Shown: positions 25,947 to 35,099 of the stretch, one piece after another
Numbering within the stretch: the first letter of the stretch is position 1
Layout of the letters: each line of letters starts with the position of its first letter
Origin: Marinobacterium mangrovicola
GTDB taxonomy: Bacteria; Pseudomonadota; Gammaproteobacteria; Pseudomonadales; Balneatricaceae
Assembly: GCF_004339595.1 (NCBI RefSeq)
Contig: NZ_SMFU01000002.1
Location: forward strand, 1 to 64,000
Reading direction: 5' to 3'
Length of the DNA: 64,000 bases
Program-made: the position numbers and the translations under genes
The notes under the pieces: model-generated
Seen by the model: only the letters and a program-made list of their open reading frames with translations
What the model was told of the DNA's origin: nothing
The model's database searches: none

Positions 25947-27176
25947 TTAAACCACGTTACCCAGCTGGAATATTGGCAGGTACATGGCGATAACGAGGCC
26001 GCCCACGAGAACACCGAGTATTGCCATGATCAGTGGCTCAAGCAGGCTGGAGAGGTTATCAACGGCGTTATCGACCGCCTCTTCGTAGAACGTGGCAACC
26101 TTATCAAGCATCATGTCCAGAGAGCCCGCTTCCTCGCCGATGGATGTCATCTGCACGACCATCACCGGGAATACGCCAGTCATATTGATTGCGTTAGTGA
26201 GTGACTGGCCGGTGGATACACCATTACGAATCTGCAGTGTAGCGTTGCGATAGACCACGTTGCCTGTCGCGCCGGCAGTCGAGTCAAGTGCCTGTACCAG
26301 AGGGACGCCCGCTGCAAAGGTGGTGGCCAGGGTGCGGGCAAAACGGGCAATAATCGCTTCGTTGACGATACTGCCGATAATAGGGATCTTAAGTAGAGCT
26401 CGATCAACAAAATCCGCGAATTTCTGTGATTTTTTTCGCGCCTGAACAAAAGCGACTAAGGCGCCGATAATTCCCAGAAGCGCAAAGAACCAGTATTTCT
26501 GTGCGACTTCCGATAACCCGATAACCCAGAGAGTAAAGGCCGGCAGCTCGGCGCCAAAACTGCTAAATACGTCGTCAAAAACGGGGACCACTTTTACCAG
26601 CAGGATCGCGGTAACGATAATGGCCACAATAATGACCGCTGTGGGGTAGGTCAGCGCCTTTTTGATCTTTGCTTTGAGTGATTCGACTTTTTCTTTATAG
26701 GTTGCGACGCGGTCCAGCATGGTTTCCAGCTGGCCTGATGCCTCACCTGCTTTGATCAAACTGCAGAAAAGATCGTCGAAATGATCAGGATGTTTGGACA
26801 AGGATGTAGAAAAATCGGTACCACCGCTAACGTCGCTGCGGATCTTGTAGATCAACTCTTTCAGCTTAATTTTTTCAGCACCCTGCCCGACAATATCCAG
26901 GGCCTGAATGATCGGTACACCGGCTTTCATCATGGTCGCCATCTGGCGAGTGAAAAAAGCGATATCGAGCGGTTTGATCGCTTTGTTGCGTCCGCCGCCA
27001 AATATCGATGTTCTTTCTTTGGCGACCTTACCTGGATTAATCCCCTGCTTGCGCAGCAATGTTTTTGCGGCTGCGATACTCTCGGCGTCGATCTTGCCTT
27101 TGCTCAGGTTGCCGCTCTTGTCCTTGCCCTGCCAGGCAAAGGTTATTCTTTTCGCTTCTTTTGTTTTTGTCGCCAT
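25947..27176 (-). CDS. pilC: Type IV pilus inner membrane platform protein PilC
   Basis: The 409-aa product is a GspF/PilC-type platform protein: two tandem GspF domains (about 70-195 and 275-400), each closing with a membrane segment, and a short ITFAWQGKDKSGNLSKG N-terminus. It couples the PilB motor to pilin assembly in the inner membrane. It follows pilB by 36 bp on the same strand. The conserved next genes pilD (prepilin peptidase) and coaE are missing downstream; the gin module sits there instead. Confidence 0.96.
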   Translation of the reverse strand: MATKTKEAKRITFAWQGKDKSGNLSKGKIDAESIAAAKTLLRKQGINPGKVAKERTSIFGGGRNKAIKPLDIAFFTRQMATMMKAGVPIIQALDIVGQGAEKIKLKELIYKIRSDVSGGTDFSTSLSKHPDHFDDLFCSLIKAGEASGQLETMLDRVATYKEKVESLKAKIKKALTYPTAVIIVAIIVTAILLVKVVPVFDDVFSSFGAELPAFTLWVIGLSEVAQKYWFFALLGIIGALVAFVQARKKSQKFADFVDRALLKIPIIGSIVNEAIIARFARTLATTFAAGVPLVQALDSTAGATGNVVYRNATLQIRNGVSTGQSLTNAINMTGVFPVMVVQMTSIGEEAGSLDMMLDKVATFYEEAVDNAVDNLSSLLEPLIMAILGVLVGGLVIAMYLPIFQLGNVV

Positions 27177-27212
27177 AGTTGCTGCTGCCTATAAATTCTG
27201 TGCGGCCAGGTG

Positions 27213-28928
27213 TCAGACCTTGATAACGCGGTTCATCTCTTCCAAGCTGGTCAGCCCCTTGGCTACTTTAAAGAGGCCTGACTGACGCAGTGTCTTGAAG
27301 CCCTGATCGCGGGCGACACGAAGGATATCCAGAGAGTTTCCATTTTCCATAATGCACTCAGCAATTTCGGTGCTCATTACCAGCATTTCATAGATACCGA
27401 CGCGGCCCTTATAGCCCCGGTTGCACTTGGTGCAGCCGTCAGCATTGGCTTCGTAGATTTGCAGTTGGTCGAGGTCCTCCGGCTTGAACCCTTCCTCCAG
27501 TAGCGTTGCTTCGGGGAGTGAAACCGGTTGTTTGCAGGATTCGCAAAGTCGGCGGGCAAGTCGCTGGGCGATAATCAAGCTGACTGAGGTGGCGATATTA
27601 AAGGATGGTACGCCCATGTTTCTAAGTCGGGTAAGCGTTTCCGGGGCGCTGTTGGTATGCAGTGTCGAAAGCACCATATGCCCGGTCTGCGCAGCCTTAA
27701 TGGCGATCTCAGCAGTTTCAAGGTCGCGTATCTCACCCACCATCACGACGTCAGGGTCCTGACGCAGGAAGGATCGCAGTGCTTCAGCAAAGGTTAGGCC
27801 AACCTTGGGGTTTACGTGGACCTGGTTGATACCATCCATGTTTATTTCCACAGGGTCTTCCGCTGTGGAGATGTTTCGCTCCTCGGTGTTGAGGATATTC
27901 AGACCCGTGTAGAGCGTTACTGTTTTACCTGAGCCGGTGGGGCCGGTGACCAGAATCATCCCCTGAGGACGCTCCAAGGTGCTCAGATAAACTTCGCGCT
28001 GCTCGGGTTCGAAGCCCAGGGCGTCGACACCTATGGTTGCGCTGGTGGGGTCAAGAATACGCAGGACGATCTTTTCACCCCAGAGCGTAGGCAGGGTGTT
28101 TACACGGAAGTCGATCGAACGCTTGGCTGAAACCTTGAGCTTGATGCGTCCATCCTGCGGTACGCGTCGCTCAGCTATGTCCATATTGGACATAACCTTG
28201 AGGCGTGCTGAAAGCCGCGATGCCAGGTTGGTGGGCGGTTTGCTCACTTCCTGCAATATGCCATCGATACGGCAGCGGACGCGATAGGCTTTCTCATAGG
28301 GCTCGAAATGGATATCCGAGGCACCGTTCTTGATCGCATCGAGCAGTATCTTGTTGATAAAGCGAACAATGGGGGCATCAGAGGCCGCTTCCTCAGCGGA
28401 TTCTTCCTCTTTCTTTTTCTGGCTGCCATCGTCCGTTTCGATGTTATCCAGATCGGCGTCGTCGAGCTCTTCAAGCGCCTCGGTACCCGAGTCAAGGAAG
28501 GCGTCGATCCTGCGGGAAAGCTTGTCTTCCTCGACGATCACCGCCTCGGTGGTGGTACCCGTATGGAACTTGATCTCATCCAGGGCCTGGATGTTGGTAG
28601 GATCTGCAATGGCAACGAAGATACGATTGTCGCGCTGCATCAGCGGCAGTGCGCGATGATTCTGTATCAGGTTCTCTGCGATCAGACCCTGTGGAATCGC
28701 ATCGCTGGCAAACGCATCCAGGTCCAGCAATGGCAGGCCGAACTCCTCTGAAGCCGCGCAGGCGGCACGATGGGAACTGACCAGGCGCTGAGAAATAATG
28801 TAGCTGACAAAGCTCTGATTAGCATTACGGGACTGGGTCAGCGCTTCCATGGCGACTTCGGCAGAAAATGCACCGTCGTTAACCAGACGCTTGGCGAGAC
28901 CGCTAAGTGGTTGAAATCCGTTCGACAA
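27213..28928 (-). CDS. pilB: Type IV pilus assembly ATPase PilB
   Basis: PilB drives pilus extension. From the chosen start it is 571 aa, the normal family length. It has the N-terminal MshEN domain, the secretion ATPase domain with Walker A GPTGSGKTVTLYT, the Asp box and Walker B region (DPDVVMVGEIRDLETAEIA), the His box, and a tetracysteine zinc site (CESCKQ...CTKCNRG). The start is set at the TTG at 28928, which reads MSNGFQPLSG and is preceded by AAGGTAAGG. An upstream ATG at 29021 would add 31 residues (MPLRICHSRE...) with no family resemblance. Confidence 0.93.
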   Translation of the reverse strand: MSNGFQPLSGLAKRLVNDGAFSAEVAMEALTQSRNANQSFVSYIISQRLVSSHRAACAASEEFGLPLLDLDAFASDAIPQGLIAENLIQNHRALPLMQRDNRIFVAIADPTNIQALDEIKFHTGTTTEAVIVEEDKLSRRIDAFLDSGTEALEELDDADLDNIETDDGSQKKKEEESAEEAASDAPIVRFINKILLDAIKNGASDIHFEPYEKAYRVRCRIDGILQEVSKPPTNLASRLSARLKVMSNMDIAERRVPQDGRIKLKVSAKRSIDFRVNTLPTLWGEKIVLRILDPTSATIGVDALGFEPEQREVYLSTLERPQGMILVTGPTGSGKTVTLYTGLNILNTEERNISTAEDPVEINMDGINQVHVNPKVGLTFAEALRSFLRQDPDVVMVGEIRDLETAEIAIKAAQTGHMVLSTLHTNSAPETLTRLRNMGVPSFNIATSVSLIIAQRLARRLCESCKQPVSLPEATLLEEGFKPEDLDQLQIYEANADGCTKCNRGYKGRVGIYEMLVMSTEIAECIMENGNSLDILRVARDQGFKTLRQSGLFKVAKGLTSLEEMNRVIKV

Positions 28929-29058
28929 CTGCCTTACCTTACATTTGCAAATCAAAGCTAAGAAACGGTGTTGACGATACTCTATATTAGCCTCCCGAGA
29001 GTGGCAAATGCGTAGTGGCAAATATGATGAGGTATAAATTGATCAGGGTCTTTTTCTG

Positions 29059-30684
29059 ATGCGAGAAAGTGGTGATTGGCGTGCGCTTCGGCTTCTAAGC
29101 CTCTACCGGATGGTATTAGGGGGGGCGTTGGTAACCCTGCTGTTGCTTCCCGTTGAAAAACTCTCTTTTGTGAATCAGCAGTCCGCTCTGTTCAGTATGA
29201 CGGCGCTGGTTTACCTGATACTGTCTATCGGTTTTAGTTTTGGCATTGGAAGCCGGGATGTTTCCAGGCAGGTCCCTTTTGTGTTTCAAATGCTGATCGA
29301 TCTCGCGGTGCTCTCATTGCTGGACTTCGCCAGCGGCGCCAGCCCAAGTGTTTTTGCAACCCTGACCCTCGTGCCCGTTACGTTCGCCGGGTTCTGGCAA
29401 CCGGGACGCTGGACCCAGCTGTATGCACTGCTCGCTATCATTGGTGTATTGCTCGCTAGCATGTCAGCTCGGGAGTGGGTTGATGAAAGTTTCCCATTAG
29501 CCGACCTCGGCGTTCTGGCGCTGGCACATCTGACCATTGCTTTGGTGAGCGGTCTTGCCGGGCGAAGTGTCGCGGATACTCGGTTTCAGATGGGGCAAAA
29601 AGAGCTCGATCTGGAGAGTTTAACTCAGCTTAACGCCTTGATCGTGCAGCGTATGGATGAGGGGGTTGTGGTTGTAGATAGCGATGATGTAGTGCGTCTG
29701 ATCAACCCCTCCGCGGCAGATCTTTTTGGTATCAGGCCGGAAAACGCGCTGCATCGGCCACTATCCGAGCTTTCCAGGCCGTTGGATGATCTACTCAAGG
29801 TCTGGCGGAAAGGAGAGAAGCTAGAGTCGGAGAGGATTCTGCCGCTGCGGCTGCAGTTGACCGCCACCGGCCGTGGTCGTGACCAGCGAGCATTGCTGAT
29901 GCTCGAAAATATGGAGCAGCAGGACTCCAGGTTGCAGCGCGAGAAGCTTGCCGCGCTGGGGCGGTTGACGGCGAGTCTTGCCCATGAAATTCGTAACCCG
30001 TTGGCGGCGATCAGTCATGCAACCCAGTTGTTAGCGGAGTCTCCTTCATTATCTGACCAGGATCAGCCGCTGATTTCGATCCAGCTAGGTCAGGTCAGGC
30101 GTCTGAATCGGCTGATTCAGGATGTTTTAACACTGTCTCGCCGCAAGACTCCGCAATGGGAGGATCTGGAGCTGAATTCCTGGCTTGAGGCATTGCGTGA
30201 GGAGTGGCGCCTGAGTTGGCCAGACCTGTATCGTTCCCTGCGCCTGAGTATCGAGGATAGTCTGATACAGGTGCGGGCTGATCCAGACCATCTGCGTCAG
30301 TTGTTAACGCTCTTGCTGGATAATTCGCTAAGGCATGGGGTGCCAGAGACGGGAGAGGCGATAATCCGTCTTAGCCTTTACCGGGAAGACCCTAACGCAA
30401 CGCCCTGTATTGAAATAATGGATAACGGCCCCGGCATTACTGACGACAAACTGGGGATGATCTATGAACCCTTCTACTCGACCCGGCATGAGGGCACAGG
30501 GCTGGGGCTTTATATCGCAAAGGAGCTGTGTGAGGCCAACTACTGTGAACTGAAGTACAGCACCGGTGTGGGTTATAGTGGAACTCAGACAAGGAGTGCG
30601 AAAGGGGGATGCTTTCGTATTACCTTCCCGATGGAAAGGCCGGTAAAAAGCGTGAGTAGTAGTAAGGAAGCGGTAAGTGGATAA
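29059..30684 (+). CDS. pilS: Sensor histidine kinase PilS
   Basis: The 541-aa product has about six N-terminal membrane segments (residues 15-170), a PAS domain (about 185-290), the phosphorylated-histidine box SLAHEIRNPLAAISHAT and a HATPase domain (DNGPGITDD, GTGLGLYIAKEL). PilS controls PilR, and with it pilin transcription. It is divergent from pilB and overlaps pilR by 8 bp. Confidence 0.93.
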   Translation: MRESGDWRALRLLSLYRMVLGGALVTLLLLPVEKLSFVNQQSALFSMTALVYLILSIGFSFGIGSRDVSRQVPFVFQMLIDLAVLSLLDFASGASPSVFATLTLVPVTFAGFWQPGRWTQLYALLAIIGVLLASMSAREWVDESFPLADLGVLALAHLTIALVSGLAGRSVADTRFQMGQKELDLESLTQLNALIVQRMDEGVVVVDSDDVVRLINPSAADLFGIRPENALHRPLSELSRPLDDLLKVWRKGEKLESERILPLRLQLTATGRGRDQRALLMLENMEQQDSRLQREKLAALGRLTASLAHEIRNPLAAISHATQLLAESPSLSDQDQPLISIQLGQVRRLNRLIQDVLTLSRRKTPQWEDLELNSWLEALREEWRLSWPDLYRSLRLSIEDSLIQVRADPDHLRQLLTLLLDNSLRHGVPETGEAIIRLSLYREDPNATPCIEIMDNGPGITDDKLGMIYEPFYSTRHEGTGLGLYIAKELCEANYCELKYSTGVGYSGTQTRSAKGGCFRITFPMERPVKSVSSSKEAVSG

Positions 30685-32029
30685 AGTGCAGTCTGAAAAG
30701 CAGCCCAGTGTGCTAGTGGTTGATGATGAGGCGGATTTACGGCAGTTGCTGGAAATTACCCTGAGCCGCATGGGCATGCAGTGCAGCACGGCTGCAAGCC
30801 TGGGCGAGGCGCGAGAGCTGCTTGGCCGGCAACCCTTTGATCTGTGTCTGACCGATATGCGGCTGCCCGACGGGAGAGGGATGGAGCTGGTTGAAGATAT
30901 CCAGCGAGACCTGCCTGCGTTGCCAGTCGCCATAATTACCGCCTATGGCGATATGGAGTTGGCGGTGGAAGCGCTTCGCAAAGGTGCTTTTGACTGTGTC
31001 TCCAAGCCGCTTGATATCGATCAGCTCAGGGCTCTCGTTAATCAGGCATTGGGTAGTCCTGTCAGGCCAGACGGCGACGATGAGCTGGTGGGTAACTCTG
31101 CACCGATGAGAACCTTGAAGTCACGGATCGAAAAACTCGCAAAAACCGAGGCGCCGGTCTGTATTTGGGGGGAGTCCGGCACGGGTAAGGAAATTATTGC
31201 CCGTCAGATCCACGCGCGCAGTCATCGTGGAAAGGGCCCTTTTATCGCTGTGAACTGTGGCGCCATTCCTGAAGATCTGATCGAATCCGAGTTTTTTGGC
31301 CATCTGAAGGGAAGCTTTACCGGCGCAGCTGCCCAGCGGGAGGGTTTTTTTCAGGCTGCCGAGGGCGGGACTCTGTTTTTGGATGAGATCGGCGATATGC
31401 CGATGTCGATGCAGGTAAAGCTTCTTCGAGCCATACAAGAGAGGAAGATACGTCCGGTGGGGGCCGAGCATGAGCAGTTGGTTGATGTGCGCATACTCAG
31501 TGCCAGCCATAAGCAGCTGCATGATGAAGTCGCATCGGGTAACTTTCGGCAGGATCTCTACTACCGCGTCAATGTGATTGAGCTTCAGGTGCCTCCACTG
31601 AGGGAGCGCAGTGAAGATATCTCTGCACTGAGTCGCACCATTCTTGAAAAAATTACCCGTCGCAATAAAGAGAGTGGCATTCAATGCCGTGCAGAGCTCA
31701 CTGATGCCGCGCTGGAAGAGTTAAGGCTTTATGCGTTCCCAGGCAATGTGCGTGAGCTGGAAAATATTCTGGAGCGGGCCCTGGCGCTTTGCGAGGCGGG
31801 ACGCATCACGCCCGCGGACCTCTCTTTGTCCAGTCGGCCTGTATATGCGAGCTCCGGTTCCTCGGAGTCCGATGTAGATGAGTGCGAGCAACTGGTTGCC
31901 GTGTTGGAGCAGTACCGCTGGAATCGCTCGGCGGCAGCTCGACAGCTGGGTCTTACACTGCGCCAACTGCGTTACAGGATTCAGAAATACGGTCTGGATC
32001 AGGATCTGGATCAAGAATTTAAACACTAG
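30677..32029 (+). CDS. pilR: Sigma-54-dependent response regulator PilR
   Basis: A 450-aa NtrC-type activator: a receiver domain with phospho-acceptor Asp60 (LCLTDMRLPDGRG), an AAA+ domain with Walker A GESGTGKE, the sigma-54 contact loop GSFTGA and Walker B GGTLFLDEIGD, and a Fis-type helix-turn-helix (WNRSAAARQLGLTLRQLRYR). The GTG start overlaps the pilS end. The downstream pilA gene has a matching sigma-54 promoter. Confidence 0.95.
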   Translation: MDKVQSEKQPSVLVVDDEADLRQLLEITLSRMGMQCSTAASLGEARELLGRQPFDLCLTDMRLPDGRGMELVEDIQRDLPALPVAIITAYGDMELAVEALRKGAFDCVSKPLDIDQLRALVNQALGSPVRPDGDDELVGNSAPMRTLKSRIEKLAKTEAPVCIWGESGTGKEIIARQIHARSHRGKGPFIAVNCGAIPEDLIESEFFGHLKGSFTGAAAQREGFFQAAEGGTLFLDEIGDMPMSMQVKLLRAIQERKIRPVGAEHEQLVDVRILSASHKQLHDEVASGNFRQDLYYRVNVIELQVPPLRERSEDISALSRTILEKITRRNKESGIQCRAELTDAALEELRLYAFPGNVRELENILERALALCEAGRITPADLSLSSRPVYASSGSSESDVDECEQLVAVLEQYRWNRSAAARQLGLTLRQLRYRIQKYGLDQDLDQEFKH

Positions 32030-32051
32030 TTTGTCAATTTCTGACACTGGG

Positions 32052-32068
32052 GGTGACAGATTGTCACC
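32052..32068. promoter_or_regulatory. Probable PilR binding dyad
   Basis: GGTGACA and TGTCACC form a 7-bp inverted repeat with a 3-bp spacer. Flanking TTTGTCA (32031), TGACAC (32042) and CTGAC (32071) repeat the same TGTC/GACA core. Known PilR sites in Pseudomonas carry TGTC cores. The position about 65-100 bp upstream of the sigma-54 -24 box suits an enhancer site. Confidence 0.6.
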
Positions 32069-32131
32069 TGCTGACTTAGGATCGCTTCGCGCAACGGTCG
32101 GAAAGCCGCAGAAAACGGGAAGGTTGGATGT

Positions 32132-32147
32132 TGGCACTGCTCTTGCT
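32132..32147 (+). promoter_or_regulatory. Sigma-54 promoter of pilA
   Basis: TGGCAC at 32132-32137, five bases, then TTGCT at 32143-32147 is a full match to the -24/-12 consensus. It lies about 60-80 bp before the pilA start, with the PilR-type dyad upstream. Confidence 0.92.
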
Positions 32148-32214
32148 TAAAAAATTACGCGGACAGCAATGTGCTGTTTAGTAACAGGAAGTTCAACTCG
32201 CTGGAGAGATGATG

Positions 32215-32682
32215 ATGAAAAAACAACAGGGCTTTACTCTTATTGAATTGATGATCGTTGTAGCGATCATCGGTATTCTGGCTGCGATTGCGCTGCCGGC
32301 TTATCAGACTTACGTAAACAAGGCTAAATTCTCTGAAGTTGTGAGCGCGACTCAGGGCGTAAAGGCTTCCGTTGAAGTATGTGGTCAGACCAAGGGTGAT
32401 ATGCAGGAGTGTGACTCCAGTGATAATTCAGTAGCTCAGGCTATAGCTGGTGCTACAGGTGGTACTTATGTAGATAGCTCCAGTGCAGGGATGAGTGTCA
32501 CTGCTAACAGCGCTACAACTATCTCTATTCAGGCTAAGGCGGTGGGTTCTTCTACTTCGCCTGTTGAGGGGCTAGAAGGCGAAACCTACCAGTTGGATGG
32601 TACCTTGACTAACGGGCAGGTGACTTGGGACGTTTCGTCGTCAGCTTCTTCTTGCCTGACTGTCGGATACTGTGACGACTAA
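32215..32682 (+). CDS. pilA: Type IV major pilin PilA
   Basis: The product is a type IVa prepilin. It has a six-residue basic leader MKKQQG, cleavage before [20 protein letters not shown], Glu5 of the mature form, and a C-terminal disulfide loop region (Cys near 145 and 150, SSCLTVGYC). Mature length is about 149 aa. Three ATGs occur in a row; GGAG at 32203 is optimally spaced for the third (32215). The tail ends in an acidic CDD. The prepilin peptidase PilD needed to process it is not in this window. Confidence 0.95.
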   Translation: MKKQQGFTLIELMIVVAIIGILAAIALPAYQTYVNKAKFSEVVSATQGVKASVEVCGQTKGDMQECDSSDNSVAQAIAGATGGTYVDSSSAGMSVTANSATTISIQAKAVGSSTSPVEGLEGETYQLDGTLTNGQVTWDVSSSASSCLTVGYCDD

Positions 32683-33050
32683 AGGAAAAATAGTGCAAGC
32701 AGGGTGGGCGGAAGGTAAGGGGTAGCCCTATTTCAAGATACCTAGCTCCAAGAGGATCGCTTCGGCGGTCCTTTTTGGTTTAGTTCTTTTGATTTCTGTA
32801 TGGTTGGTTTTGTATGTTTAGAGACACATTGAGCTGATCAATAGTGAAAGCGATTGTTACCAATGGAGCATCTGGCTAAGCGATTGTAGTATAAACTGTC
32901 ACGTTAACGTGACTCGTAACCGATTCTTGTAATCTTGCTTTCCTTCTCTCCATAAATCCCAATTTAACCTATAGTCCGGTTGTCTCCCGAATTACTTCCC
33001 GGCACACTCAAGCCACTGAACAAAAAACGATTTGCTTGGAAGCTGCATAA
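32683..33050. other. Intergenic region after pilA
   Basis: This 368-bp stretch has the pilA terminator near its left end and otherwise no supported gene. Its right part (32870-33050) probably holds the promoter for the 33051 gene. Confidence 0.6.
32754..32776 (+). terminator. Rho-independent terminator of pilA
   Basis: GGATCGC, a TTCG tetraloop, then GCGGTCC (one G-T wobble) is followed by five T residues. Confidence 0.85.
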
Positions 33051-33395
33051 ATGAACAAACGCCTGATGGTGCTTATCCTGATTGCCCTAAGTATCGGTGT
33101 TACCTGGTATATCGAATCTGCACGTAAGGAAGTGCCTGCTGAAGTGCGGGATAAAGTTGCCGCCGAAGTGCTGCAGAAACTGGATCTGCCGGCTCAGCCA
33201 GTCTGGTGGGATAAGGGGCACCGGTTGGGTATAGGTGTTATTCCCGATGGCTCGAATCGCAATGCGGAAGCCCGGGATGCATGTTCAATCATGTTGCAGA
33301 ACGGCATTACGCCTGCAGAGGTGGAGGTGTTTGATGTGCTGCAGATTCAGAATGATGATGACTGGGTACAGATAGGCGCCGCGCGCTGTGAATGA
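33051..33395 (+). CDS. Small membrane-anchored protein of unknown function
   Basis: The 114-aa protein has one N-terminal membrane segment (residues 4-20, LMVLILIALSIGVTWYI) and a soluble domain containing two adjacent Trp (PVWWDKGHRLGIGVIP) and two cysteines (DACSIML near 82 and the penultimate Cys113), which could form a disulfide in the periplasm. No family recognised. It is monocistronic between the pilA terminator and the terminator shared with nadC. Confidence 0.7.
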   Translation: MNKRLMVLILIALSIGVTWYIESARKEVPAEVRDKVAAEVLQKLDLPAQPVWWDKGHRLGIGVIPDGSNRNAEARDACSIMLQNGITPAEVEVFDVLQIQNDDDWVQIGAARCE

Positions 33396-33417
33396 ACCTG
33401 AGTCTAAATAGATAAAA

Positions 33418-33443
33418 AGCCAGCTAAATAGCTGGCTTTTTTG
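33418..33443. terminator. Bidirectional terminator before nadC
   Basis: AGCCAGCT and AGCTGGCT form a perfect 8-bp stem with loop AAAT, flanked by A and T runs, between converging genes. Confidence 0.9.
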
Positions 33444-33455
33444 CGTCTGTGAGGC

Positions 33456-34295
33456 TTAAACGAGTCGCATCGACAGGTCGATTGCCCGGCAGTGTTTGGT
33501 CAGTGCGCCGATGGAGATGTAGTCGACGCCGGTTTTTGCGTAATCCAGCAGGGTTTCATCGGTGATGTTGCCCGAGGCTTCCAGCTTGGCGCGGCCGGCA
33601 GTGATGGTGACGGCATCAACCATCTGTGCGGGGCTGAAGTTATCCAGCATGATGATATCTGCACCGGCTTGCAGCGCTTCGAGCAGCTGTTCCTCGTTTT
33701 CTACCTCGACTTCCACCGGCTTGTCGGCGTGCATGCTGCGCGCAGTGTTTACGGCGGCAGATATGCCTCCACAAGCGAGGATATGGTTTTCCTTGATCAG
33801 GAAGGCGTCAAACAGACCGATGCGGTGGTTAAAGCAGCCGCCACAGCTGACGGCGTATTTCTGCGCCATGCGCAGCCCCGGGATGGTTTTGCGGGTATCC
33901 AGCAGGTGCACGCTGGTTTCCGCCACATGGTCGGCATAGCTGCGCGCCAGGGTGGCTGTGCCGGACAGGGTCTGCAGAAAGTTAAGCGAGGCGCGTTCAC
34001 CAGTCAGTAGGCTGCGGGCGGCGCCTTCGATGGTGAACAGAGTCTGATCCGGCTCAACCTGGTCGCCGTCTTTTACTTGCCACTCGATGCGAACCTCAGG
34101 ATCAACCTGACGAAACACCTCATCCACCCAGGCGGTACCGCAGATAGTAGCGTGCTCGCGGCTGATCACCCGGCCGCTAGCCTGGTCCGACGCAGGGATA
34201 AGTGCGGCGGTTATATCGCCAGCGCCCACATCTTCGGTTAGGGCTGTGCGTACATTTTCTTCGATCACCGGTTTCAGGTCGGTCAGGTTCAGCAT
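33456..34295 (-). CDS. nadC: Nicotinate-nucleotide pyrophosphorylase (quinolinate phosphoribosyltransferase)
   Basis: NadC converts quinolinate and PRPP to nicotinate mononucleotide in NAD synthesis. The 279-aa product has the expected length and motifs: [35 protein letters not shown] with the substrate-binding Arg/Lys, [20 protein letters not shown], and [20 protein letters not shown] of the barrel. It is divergent from ampD, a neighbourhood conserved in gammaproteobacteria next to the pilA locus. Confidence 0.96.
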   Translation of the reverse strand: MLNLTDLKPVIEENVRTALTEDVGAGDITAALIPASDQASGRVISREHATICGTAWVDEVFRQVDPEVRIEWQVKDGDQVEPDQTLFTIEGAARSLLTGERASLNFLQTLSGTATLARSYADHVAETSVHLLDTRKTIPGLRMAQKYAVSCGGCFNHRIGLFDAFLIKENHILACGGISAAVNTARSMHADKPVEVEVENEEQLLEALQAGADIIMLDNFSPAQMVDAVTITAGRAKLEASGNITDETLLDYAKTGVDYISIGALTKHCRAIDLSMRLV

Positions 34296-34403
34296 GAGAG
34301 GTTCCGTTGCGGGTGTGGTTCGGGGTCGATATTCTAGCGAAAGCGCGTCTCAGCGAGAACCTCACCCAGTGATTTCGCTTGTATCAGGAGTTTATCCCTT
34401 TCG

Positions 34404-34988
34404 ATGACGAACCCGCCTTTTTCCATAGAAAATCACTGCCTGACGCCGGCAGAGCAGTGTCTTTCGCCCAATCATAATGATCGCCCCGTAGGCGAGATTT
34501 CCTTGCTGGTTATTCACAATATCAGCCTGCCGCCCGGGCAATTCGGTGGGCCCGGTATTCGGCAACTGTTTACTAACTGCCTGAATCCGGATGAGCATCC
34601 CTACTATCGCGAGATCCATCAGCTTGAGGTGTCTGCACATCTACTGATCGACCGGAAGGGGCGGGTGATCCAGTTCGTGCCTTTCGACAAGCGTGCCTGG
34701 CACGCGGGGCTATCCTGCTTTGATGGGCGCGAGGCGTGCAATGATTTCTCTATCGGCATCGAGCTTGAGGGGGCAGACGATACCCCTTACAGCGATGAGC
34801 AGTATGCGGCGCTGGTCGCTATTACTCAGGTGCTGATGCAAAGCTACCCGGATATAACGCTGGATCGAATCTGTGGCCATTCCGATATAGCGGCGGGTCG
34901 AAAGACAGACCCTGGCCCCGCGTTCGACTGGCAGCGTTATCGAGACTCCCTAAGAAGAAGCCTCACCAGTAATCTGGCTGGTAATTAA
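34404..34988 (+). CDS. ampD: 1,6-anhydro-N-acetylmuramyl-L-alanine amidase AmpD
   Basis: A 194-aa cytoplasmic zinc amidase that recycles muropeptides and so affects AmpR-type beta-lactamase induction. The zinc ligands are visible: His in LLVIHNISLPPGQFGG, and the His and Asp in the C-terminal GHSDIAAGRKTDPGPAFDW. HAGLSCFDGR is also conserved. No signal peptide, as expected. It is divergent from nadC. Confidence 0.95.
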   Translation: MTNPPFSIENHCLTPAEQCLSPNHNDRPVGEISLLVIHNISLPPGQFGGPGIRQLFTNCLNPDEHPYYREIHQLEVSAHLLIDRKGRVIQFVPFDKRAWHAGLSCFDGREACNDFSIGIELEGADDTPYSDEQYAALVAITQVLMQSYPDITLDRICGHSDIAAGRKTDPGPAFDWQRYRDSLRRSLTSNLAGN

Positions 34989-35099
34989 GAATGATTTCCA
35001 ATTATTATTAACCCTGTCATTTCAGGGTATTAAACCGTTCACGTCGCGTTTTTCGATCTGTTGATGGGAAAGGGAGTCGGGTTCGGTATCAGGAGATCT

